DNA of 64,000 nt from positions 1-64,000 of the forward strand of contig NZ_JABCNG010000001.1 in the NCBI RefSeq assembly GCF_012932495.1. The letters are read 5' to 3'. The notes beneath the pieces were generated by a model, which made no database searches, had not been told where the DNA came from, and worked only from the letters and a program-made list of their open reading frames with translations. The stretch's first letter is position 1. The number at the start of each line of letters is the position of its first letter. Below are positions 57,446 through 64,000 of this stretch, one piece after another. This DNA is from Novosphingobium sp. SG919. Its GTDB lineage: Bacteria > Pseudomonadota > Alphaproteobacteria > Sphingomonadales > Sphingomonadaceae. Both the position numbers and the translations under genes were made by a program.

Positions 57446-58141
57446 ATGAACGAACTCATCGGCCGGGTCTTCAGTTTCGAGAAGACCGTCTTTCCGCAGA
57501 GCAGTGAACTCTACGGGCAGCTTTCCACCCATGGCCAGGCGCCCAAGGCCCTGATGATCTCTTGCGCGGATTCGCGCATCGTGCCCGAACAGATCATGCA
57601 GGCCCAGCCTGGCGACCTGTTCGTGTGCCGCAACGCGGGCAACATGGTGCCCTCGTACTCCACCATGAACGGCGGTGTTTCTTCCACGGTGGAATATGCC
57701 GTGGTTGCCCTGGGCGTGCGTGACATCATCGTGTGCGGCCATTCCGACTGCGGCGCGATGAAGGCGCTGGCCGCCCCCGAACCGCCGCAGGGCATGCCCA
57801 ACGTGGTGGCCTGGCTGCGCCATGGCGCAGCGGCAGAGCATGTCGTGTCGAGCTGCTCGCCCCACCTCCACGGCACCGAGCGCGTGCGCGCGGTGAGCCT
57901 GCAGAACATCATCGCCCAGATCGATCATCTGCGCACCCATCCGTCGGTGGCCACGGCGATTGCACGCGGCGAAATGTCGCTGCACGGCTGGTTCGTCGAT
58001 ATCGGCGCGGGCCAGGTGCTCGGCCTCGATGGCGATACCGGCCAGTTCGTGCCGTTGCGTGAAGACCGGCCCCTGCCGGTGGCGCTCGCGGCGCGCACCC
58101 GCTTCGCCAGCGAACCCGCTCTGGCGGAGGCGGCCGAATGA
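57446..58141 (+). CDS. Beta-carbonic anhydrase
   Basis: Zinc enzyme converting CO2 to bicarbonate. The 231 residues have the ligand set Cys in MISCADSRIVP, and His/Cys in VCGHSDCGAMKAL. The ATGA overlap with the SulP transporter gene points to one CO2/bicarbonate handling unit. Confidence 0.95.
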   Translation: MNELIGRVFSFEKTVFPQSSELYGQLSTHGQAPKALMISCADSRIVPEQIMQAQPGDLFVCRNAGNMVPSYSTMNGGVSSTVEYAVVALGVRDIIVCGHSDCGAMKALAAPEPPQGMPNVVAWLRHGAAAEHVVSSCSPHLHGTERVRAVSLQNIIAQIDHLRTHPSVATAIARGEMSLHGWFVDIGAGQVLGLDGDTGQFVPLREDRPLPVALAARTRFASEPALAEAAE

Positions 58142-59679
58142 GCCAGGCAGCCACCGCTGCATCGCCCGAGGCTGCCCCCCAGAGGGGCGGCCTCGTTCGC
58201 GATTTCACCGCGTCGATCGTGGTGTTCCTGGTGGCCATGCCGCTGTGCATGGGCATCGCCATCGCTTCGGGCGTTCCACCCGAAAAGGGCCTGGTGACGG
58301 GCATCATCGGCGGCATCGTCGTGGGCCTCTTGGCCGGGTCGCCGCTTCAGGTGTCCGGTCCGGCCGCCGGCCTGGCCGTCATCGTCTTTGAATTCGTGCG
58401 TGACAATGGCCTGGCTGCGCTGGGCCCGGTGCTGCTGATTGCCGGCCTGATCCAGCTGGTGGCTGGCCTGGCACGCCTGGGCGGCGTGTTCCGCGCGATT
58501 TCGCCTGCCGTGGTGCATGGCATGCTCGCGGGGATCGGTGCGCTGATCGTGGTGGGCCAGTTCCACATCCTGTTCGATGCCAAGCCGATGTCCAACGGCC
58601 TGTCGAACCTGTCGATGATCCCGGCGCGTGTGCTGGGCCTGTCGCCGTTCGATTGGCAGGCCAGCGAAATGGCGCTGGTGCTGGGCTTGATCACCATCGG
58701 CGGCATGCTCGCCTGGGAAAAGTTCAAGCCCAAGGCGCTCGCCCTGGTGCCTGGCGCACTGATCGGCGTGGTCGCGGCAACGGTCGTGGCGGCGGTGTTC
58801 AAGCTGCCGGTCGCGCGCATTGCCGTGCCCGACTCGCTGGCAGCGGCCTTTGCCGCGCCGGGTGGCGCGTTCCTCGATCCGCTGCTGGCCAAGCCCGCGC
58901 TGCTGGTTTCGGCCGTGGCGATCGCGTTTATCGCCAGCGCCGAAACCCTGCTCTCGGCCGCCGCGGTCGATCGCATGCACAACGGCGTGCGCACCGACTA
59001 CAACAAGGAACTGCGCGCCCAGGGCGTGGGCAACCTGCTGTGCGGCATGGTTGGTGCCTTGCCGATGACCGGCGTGATCGTGCGCTCTTCGGCCAACGTC
59101 CAGGCTGGCGCGCAAAGCCGTTGGTCGGCCGTGCTCCACGGCGTGTGGATCCTGGGTTTCGTGGCCCTGCTGCCCTGGCTGCTGCGTGAAGTGCCGATGG
59201 CGGCGCTGGGCGGCGTGCTGGTCGTCACCGGCTGGAAGCTCGTCAGCCTCAAGCATGTGAAGCACCTGTTTGCCAACTATGGCGCGCTGCCGGCGGCAAT
59301 CTGGGCCGTCACGTTCGCCCTGGTCGTTTCGACCGACCTTCTCACCGGCGTGCTGGTGGGCATGGCGCTCTCGCTGGTGGAACTGCTGCCGCACATGAAG
59401 CATCTCAACCTCGGGGTGCATCGTCACGAACATGATGGCACCACCAATGTGGAGTTGAAGGGTGCGGCCACGTTCCTGCGGCTGACCAAGCTCAACGCCG
59501 TGCTGGAAGACCTGCCGGCCGATCGCCGCGTCCACCTCGATCTGGGCCGGGTCAAGGCGATCGACCACACCACCGCCGAAACCCTGGGCGAATGGCTGTC
59601 GCGCCGCCGCCAGCAGGGCAATGCGGTCACCGTGTCGGGGCCCGAGCCGATCCTGCGCGCGGTGCCGCACGCGGGATGA
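58138..59679 (+). CDS. SulP-family anion (probable bicarbonate) transporter with STAS domain
   Basis: A 513-residue membrane transporter. The SulP core includes FLVAMPLCMGIAIASGVPPEKG, VSGPAAGLAVIVFEFV and a STAS-like C-terminus (RRVHLDLGRVKAIDHTTAET). Translational coupling with a beta-carbonic anhydrase suggests bicarbonate or an exchanged anion as substrate. Sulfate uptake is the main alternative. Confidence 0.9.
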   Translation: MSQAATAASPEAAPQRGGLVRDFTASIVVFLVAMPLCMGIAIASGVPPEKGLVTGIIGGIVVGLLAGSPLQVSGPAAGLAVIVFEFVRDNGLAALGPVLLIAGLIQLVAGLARLGGVFRAISPAVVHGMLAGIGALIVVGQFHILFDAKPMSNGLSNLSMIPARVLGLSPFDWQASEMALVLGLITIGGMLAWEKFKPKALALVPGALIGVVAATVVAAVFKLPVARIAVPDSLAAAFAAPGGAFLDPLLAKPALLVSAVAIAFIASAETLLSAAAVDRMHNGVRTDYNKELRAQGVGNLLCGMVGALPMTGVIVRSSANVQAGAQSRWSAVLHGVWILGFVALLPWLLREVPMAALGGVLVVTGWKLVSLKHVKHLFANYGALPAAIWAVTFALVVSTDLLTGVLVGMALSLVELLPHMKHLNLGVHRHEHDGTTNVELKGAATFLRLTKLNAVLEDLPADRRVHLDLGRVKAIDHTTAETLGEWLSRRRQQGNAVTVSGPEPILRAVPHAG

Positions 59680-59746
59680 CCTGACCAAACGCAGATTCCT
59701 TTGAGCCTACCCCCATCCGGGCTCTCAGGATGGCGCTACGCGCCCG

Positions 59747-59785
59747 CTGCCCCCACTGGCCCATGGCGCCGGTGGGGGCAGTTTC
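59747..59785. terminator. Intrinsic terminator between SulP and homocysteine methyltransferase genes
   Basis: Stem CTGCCCCCAC/GTGGGGGCAG extended by further pairs, loop around CCATGG, followed by TTTCGTTGT on the plus strand. The two flanking genes converge here. Confidence 0.85.
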
Positions 59786-59789
59786 GTTG

Positions 59790-60683
59790 TCAGGAACGGG
59801 CGGCCAGTTCCTGGCGCAGCACGGCGATATGTTCAGGGCCAATGCCGCAGCATCCGCCCAGAATCGTCGCGCCCTCGCCGGCCCAGGCGCGGGCAAAGGC
59901 GGCATAGCCTTCGGGCGTCAGGTCGGCGCGAATGGGGCTGAGGCCGCTGTTCGCTTCGGCATCGGCGCCCTGCGGAGGAAAGGCATTGGCATAGACGCCG
60001 ATGGCCACGTCGGTGCCCGCCAGCGCGGTTTTGGCCTGTCCCACCGCAGCGGCCATCACTTCGGGCTGGCTGCAATTGAACAGCAGCGCCTTGGCGCCCA
60101 GCCGCTGTGCCGCCGCCGCGGCATCGGCCACGCTTTCGCCCGAGCGCAATTGCACAGGCGCTGCCGGGTCTTCGTCGGCCAGGGTGAACGAAAGCCACAA
60201 GGGCTTGCCCGTGGGCGCGACCAGGTCGGCCACCAGTTCCGCTTCGGCAATGGCGGAAAGCGTTTCGGCCTGCCAGTGGTCGACATGGGGCGCAAGCGCG
60301 GTCACCAGCACCGACAGCACCGTGCGGCTGCGTTCCAGGTCGATCAGGTCGGGGCGGTACGATCCCGAAACCGGCGGCAGCGATCCGGCCACCGCCACCT
60401 GGCGCGGGGCGGCATCGGCCACGTCGCGCGCCAGGCGCCCGGCCAGCCCGGCCCATTCCAGGCCGTGCGCGTCGAACCGGTCCTGCTCGATATGAAACGG
60501 CACCACGGCATAGCTGTTGGTGGTGATCACGTCGGCCCCGGCATCGACATAGCGCTGGTGCACCTGGCTCACGAATTCCGGCGCCTCGATCAGCGCCAGG
60601 GCAGACCATTCGGGCTGCTGGAACGGCGCGCCGATGCGCGCCAGTTCGCGGCCGGTGCCGCCATCCAGGATCAATACGCTCAC
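59790..60683 (-). CDS. mmuM: Homocysteine S-methyltransferase (MmuM-like)
   Basis: Transfers a methyl group, probably from S-methylmethionine, to homocysteine to yield methionine. The 297 residues have the zinc-binding cysteines LLFNCSQPEV and the C-terminal GGCCGIGPEHI, and the start SVLILDGGTGRELARIG. The GTG start at 60683 overlaps the TonB receptor stop (GTGA), so the two are coupled. The longer frame upstream lies inside the receptor gene. Because it lacks a cobalamin domain it is not MetH. Confidence 0.9.
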   Translation of the reverse strand: MSVLILDGGTGRELARIGAPFQQPEWSALALIEAPEFVSQVHQRYVDAGADVITTNSYAVVPFHIEQDRFDAHGLEWAGLAGRLARDVADAAPRQVAVAGSLPPVSGSYRPDLIDLERSRTVLSVLVTALAPHVDHWQAETLSAIAEAELVADLVAPTGKPLWLSFTLADEDPAAPVQLRSGESVADAAAAAQRLGAKALLFNCSQPEVMAAAVGQAKTALAGTDVAIGVYANAFPPQGADAEANSGLSPIRADLTPEGYAAFARAWAGEGATILGGCCGIGPEHIAVLRQELAARS

Positions 60684-63031
60684 AGGCTCACCGTCAGGCG
60701 CAGGTAATAGGACCCGCCGTTGATGCCATAGGGCGCGACGTGCGAATAGCGGTCGTAGTTGAGCGCCTGGCCGGTCGCGGTGTCGATTGCGCGCGGGTGC
60801 ACGTCGAACAGGTTGTTGGCACCCACCCCCAGCCGCACTTGCGGGCTGAAGCGATAGCCGATGTCGATATCGGTGATCACGCGGCTGCCAGTGTCGATGA
60901 TGTAATAGGGTTCGGCATAGCCCTGGGCCTGGCGGGCATTGCTGTAGAACGTGTTGCGCAGCGTGAAGTCCCACTGCCCGCTGCTCCACGCCGCGGCAAG
61001 CGAGGCTTTCCACGAAGGCGTCGCGGTGGTCAGGTTGGTGCGCTGCACGGCGTCGACCAGGGTGAGCCCCGCATCGGCCAGCACGGCGGGCGCGGCGTGG
61101 ACGCGGCGGATCGTGGTATCGACATAAGCCAGGCCCGCATCCCAGCGCACAGTGCCCAGCACGGACGTGGGCATCGTCCAGCTGGCGGTCACGTCCACCC
61201 CTTGCGTGCGGGTGTCGACGCCATTGGTAAAGAACACCGCGCTGACGTTGTCGGCTTCCAGCCCGGCGGGGATCGTCGTGCCGTTGGCGGCAATCGCCGC
61301 CTGGGCCAGATCGCCATAGAGATAGGCGCTTTCGATGATCCGGTTCTTCACGTCGATGCGATAGGCATCGACCGTGATGGCGAGGCCGCGCACCGGCTCC
61401 GCCACAAAGCCCAGGCTGGCGCTGGTGGAGGTTTCGGGCTTGAGCGCGGGGGCGCCCAGCAGGTTGGCGCCGGGCGAGCCGAGCGGCAGCTGGATCGAGG
61501 CATAGCCGGTGGTGACGGTCGTGGCCGAATAGTTCTGCTGCGCCAGGGTGGGCGCGTGGAACCCGGTGCTGACACTGCCGCGCAGGGCAAAGCCTTCGCT
61601 CACGTCATAGCGGCTGGCGATCTTGCCGTTGAGGCGGCTGCCCACGCCGTTGTAGTGCTCCCAGCGCAAGGCGCCCGAAAGCTCCCACGCCTTGACCGGG
61701 CGCAGCGTCAGGTCGGCATAGCCGGCCACGCTGTTGCGGTGCACGTCGGCCGCGTCCGAAGGGCGGAAGCCGGGGAACGCCTGCGGCCCGCCGGAATAAT
61801 AGGAGTTCGCTTCGCCGGCGCGGATTTCGTAGGTTTCATAACGATTTTCCGCCCCGAACGCGAACGTTGCCGGCCCGGCCAGGCCCACGTCGAACTGCTT
61901 CTTGACGTCAATGTTGCTGGTCCATTCCGACGCGGCAAAACCGCCGACATAAAAGTCGGTCTGGGCATTGCCGGTATCGGCCAGCAGATCGGGGTTGATC
62001 GTGCTGATGTTGCGCAAACGCACCACGTCGCGGCCATAGGTGGTGGAGAGGTCCACGGCCCAGTCGCCATGGCTCTTGATCCCGCCGGTCACGCTGAAAT
62101 CGTGCTCGTTCAGCGTTTCCTGCGGAGTGAAGCCGTTCGGATAGATTGCATCCACCGCATCGGAGAACCAGCCCGGCTGGCGGGGATTCTCGTTGGCGCG
62201 CGCCTTGCGCCAGGCATAAGTGCCGAAGCTGTAGAGATCGAGCGTCTCGCCCAGCGGGCGGGTGTAGTCATAGCCGCCGCTGATCACCACCGAACGCGGC
62301 AGGCCCTGCACCTTGGCCGGCTGTACCCCGCCGCTGTCGCCACTGCGATTGGTGAAATCCTGATAGCGATAGCCGGCCGACAGATGCAGCACGCTGCCAT
62401 CCTTGAACCCCACGCCCTTGTCGGCGTTGGCCTGGATCGCCGTGCCGTCGCCGGCATAATACTTGCCGCCCTGCACCGAGACGCCGCCGGAATTGGCATC
62501 GTCCTTGAGGATGACGTTGATCACCCCGGCGATGGCGTCAGAGCCGTATTGTGCGGCCGCGCCATCGCGCAGCACTTCCACCCGGCCCACCGCGGCCAGC
62601 GGGATCATGTCGAGATCGACGACGTTCGAGCCCTGCGAGGGGTCGCTGTCGGCATAGATGCTGGATGAAAGGTGCCGCCGCTTGCCGTTGACCAGGACCA
62701 GCGTCTGGCTGGGGCTGAGGCCACGCAGGGCAAAAGTGCGCGCCAGGGCCCCCACGTCATAGCCCACTGCCGGCGCGCTGAACGAGGGCAGCACGTTGCG
62801 CAGCGAATCGACCAGGTTCGATTGGCCGGTGGCGGTGAGGGTATCGGCCTTGACCACGTCGATCGGGGTGGCGCTCTGCCGGGCCAGGCGGCCGCTTTCG
62901 CGCGTGCCGGTCACGATGATCGCATCGCCGCTGGTGCCTGCGTCCACCGCCGGCGCATCGGCCTGGGGTGCGGCAAGCGCGGGTAGACTGACGGAAAGGC
63001 CAAGCGAAACCAGCGCCAGGCGCAGCGGCAT
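60680..63031 (-). CDS. TonB-dependent outer membrane receptor
   Basis: A receptor of about 783 residues with a signal peptide (MPLRLALVSLGLSVSLPALA), plug domain (IIVTGTRESGRLARQSATP, LRDGAAAQYGSDAIAGVINV) and barrel ending in SYYLRLTVSL. A GTG at 63058 would add 9 residues. It is coupled to mmuM and diverges from a permease; the group suggests uptake of S-methylmethionine or a related compound across both membranes. The substrate is inferred from context only. Confidence 0.9.
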   Translation of the reverse strand: MPLRLALVSLGLSVSLPALAAPQADAPAVDAGTSGDAIIVTGTRESGRLARQSATPIDVVKADTLTATGQSNLVDSLRNVLPSFSAPAVGYDVGALARTFALRGLSPSQTLVLVNGKRRHLSSSIYADSDPSQGSNVVDLDMIPLAAVGRVEVLRDGAAAQYGSDAIAGVINVILKDDANSGGVSVQGGKYYAGDGTAIQANADKGVGFKDGSVLHLSAGYRYQDFTNRSGDSGGVQPAKVQGLPRSVVISGGYDYTRPLGETLDLYSFGTYAWRKARANENPRQPGWFSDAVDAIYPNGFTPQETLNEHDFSVTGGIKSHGDWAVDLSTTYGRDVVRLRNISTINPDLLADTGNAQTDFYVGGFAASEWTSNIDVKKQFDVGLAGPATFAFGAENRYETYEIRAGEANSYYSGGPQAFPGFRPSDAADVHRNSVAGYADLTLRPVKAWELSGALRWEHYNGVGSRLNGKIASRYDVSEGFALRGSVSTGFHAPTLAQQNYSATTVTTGYASIQLPLGSPGANLLGAPALKPETSTSASLGFVAEPVRGLAITVDAYRIDVKNRIIESAYLYGDLAQAAIAANGTTIPAGLEADNVSAVFFTNGVDTRTQGVDVTASWTMPTSVLGTVRWDAGLAYVDTTIRRVHAAPAVLADAGLTLVDAVQRTNLTTATPSWKASLAAAWSSGQWDFTLRNTFYSNARQAQGYAEPYYIIDTGSRVITDIDIGYRFSPQVRLGVGANNLFDVHPRAIDTATGQALNYDRYSHVAPYGINGGSYYLRLTVSL

Positions 63032-63191
63032 ACGATGATAAGCTACGGAAAAAGCCACACAAACCCCAGATGCAACGGAGAGCGGAAAATTCCACCTAGG
63101 GACTTGAGTATTATTCGGTCAAATGAGCTCTGCAAAACTGGCCAATCCTTGCGCATACTGTGGCAATCGCGCACTAGGGACATTCCCGATC

Positions 63192-64000
63192 ATGGCCCCC
63201 AGCCTTGAAAGTGCCTGCTTGACCACGTCCTCCCCCGCTCGCCCAACTCGCTCTGGCCCCCGCGCGCACCTGGGCGTGCCGCAGGCCATGCTCGTGGCCC
63301 TGGGCATGGTGATGTCCACCGACAGCCTCAAGACCGCGCCCACGGTGGCGGCCAATGCGCCGGGCGGCCACGTCCTGCTGCTGTGGATCGCGGGCGCGCT
63401 GGTCACCATGGTGGGCGCGCTGTGCTATGTCGAAATGGCCGCCGCCTTTCCGGATTCGGGCGGGGAATACAGCTTCCTGCGCCGGGCCTGGGGCGGGCGG
63501 CTGGCCGCACTCTATGCCTGGTCGCGCTTTGCCATCATGCACACCGGGTGGATCGCGCTGATGGCGCACTTGCTGGCCGATTATGCCGCCGCGCTCTGGC
63601 CACTGGGCCATGGCGGGCGGACCGTGCTGGCGCTGGCCATCGTCGCGGCGATGACCGGGCTCAACCTCGTTCACGTGCGGCTGGGATTCCTGACGCAGGC
63701 CCTGTTGGTGGCGACGGTCGCCGTCGGCTTCGCCTGCGTTACGGCGGCGGGGCTGCTGGTGCCCGCGCCCGCCTCCGCCCCGCTGGCCCATGGCGGCGGC
63801 AGCGTGGGCGTGGCGCTGATCTATGTGTTCCTGGCCTATGGCGGGTGGAGCGACATGGCCACGCTTTCGGGCGAAGTGCGCGGCGGCAAGCGGGCGATGC
63901 TGGCGGTGGTGATCGGCGCACTGGCGCTGCTCATGGCGATCTATTGCATGATGAACTGGGCGCTGCTGCGTGGCCTTGGCCTGGCGGGGCTGGCAGCCAG
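63192..64000 (+). CDS. APC-superfamily amino acid permease, partial (cut by window end)
   Basis: At least 269 residues of a permease whose C-terminus runs past the window. The frame has PQAMLVALGMVMSTDSLKTA in helix 1, CYVEMAAAFPDSGGEYSFLR, and VALIYVFLAYGGWSDMATLSGEVRGGKR, which fits the LAT/APC groups. It diverges from the TonB receptor and mmuM across a short AT-rich gap (63060-63190). It could be an S-methylmethionine or other amino-acid permease. Confidence 0.82.
   Translation, partial: MAPSLESACLTTSSPARPTRSGPRAHLGVPQAMLVALGMVMSTDSLKTAPTVAANAPGGHVLLLWIAGALVTMVGALCYVEMAAAFPDSGGEYSFLRRAWGGRLAALYAWSRFAIMHTGWIALMAHLLADYAAALWPLGHGGRTVLALAIVAAMTGLNLVHVRLGFLTQALLVATVAVGFACVTAAGLLVPAPASAPLAHGGGSVGVALIYVFLAYGGWSDMATLSGEVRGGKRAMLAVVIGALALLMAIYCMMNWALLRGLGLAGLAA

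Overview
The window comes from a high-GC alphaproteobacterium, most likely a sphingomonad (Novosphingobium or Sphingobium type). The evidence is the alphaproteobacterial initiator tRNA, the long TonB-dependent receptors, the ctaB-ctaG-coxC cluster, RimO, Der and a PabB-PabC fusion, and the protein sequences overall. All assignments come from reading the sequence; no database search was run.

Region 1 (1-12.3 kb) is a genomic island carrying a complete type I-C CRISPR-Cas system: cas3, cas5, cas8c (with an internal cas11c start), cas7, cas4, cas1, cas2, a leader and an array of 42 identical 32-nt repeats. It sits at the 3' end of an initiator tRNA-Met gene. The last 24 nt of the tRNA recur at its far edge, and a ~220-bp copy of the 3' end of the neighbouring acyl-CoA dehydrogenase gene lies at its near edge. 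No integrase is visible.

The most striking observation is in the unusual 220-bp gap between cas7 and cas4. A single degenerate CRISPR repeat lies on the minus strand, with a compensated stem and a canonical I-C handle, followed by a short spacer-like stretch and a terminator hairpin. The spacer-like seed matches 10 of 11 positions (the only mismatch is at position 6) next to a TTC PAM just upstream of the cas4 start. This looks like a CRISPR-derived guide RNA (CreR-like) that would let Cascade repress the adaptation genes cas4-cas1-cas2.

Region 2 (12.3-32.4 kb) is housekeeping: acyl-CoA dehydrogenase with a divergent TetR regulator, a ferritin-like protein, the cytochrome oxidase cluster ctaB-small protein-ctaG-coxC, an M1 aminopeptidase, a HerA-like ATPase, fused pabBC with an in-frame 15-bp tandem repeat, an aminotransferase, a pseudouridine synthase, arfB, rimO, an NlpD-like protein, serS and an enoyl-CoA hydratase.

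Region 3 (32.4-51.2 kb) is a coherent catabolic locus for hydroxyproline-rich, probably arabinosylated, plant cell-wall glycoprotein. It holds a TonB receptor, a Tat-exported GH127/GH146-type beta-L-arabinofuranosidase, a large secreted protein of unknown function, M24 and DUF885 peptidases, a POT peptide transporter, an amino-acid permease, 4-hydroxyproline 2-epimerase, a D-amino-acid dehydrogenase, a DapA-family deaminase and an FCD-type GntR regulator. Four copies of a 16-bp motif lie upstream of its transcription units.

Region 4 (51.2-64 kb) has tRNA-Val(CAC), a DUF3297 protein, a CHAP-domain protein, Der, a DUF983 protein, a two-component system, a beta-carbonic anhydrase with a SulP-type transporter, and a likely S-methylmethionine unit (homocysteine S-methyltransferase, TonB receptor, and a permease cut by the window end).
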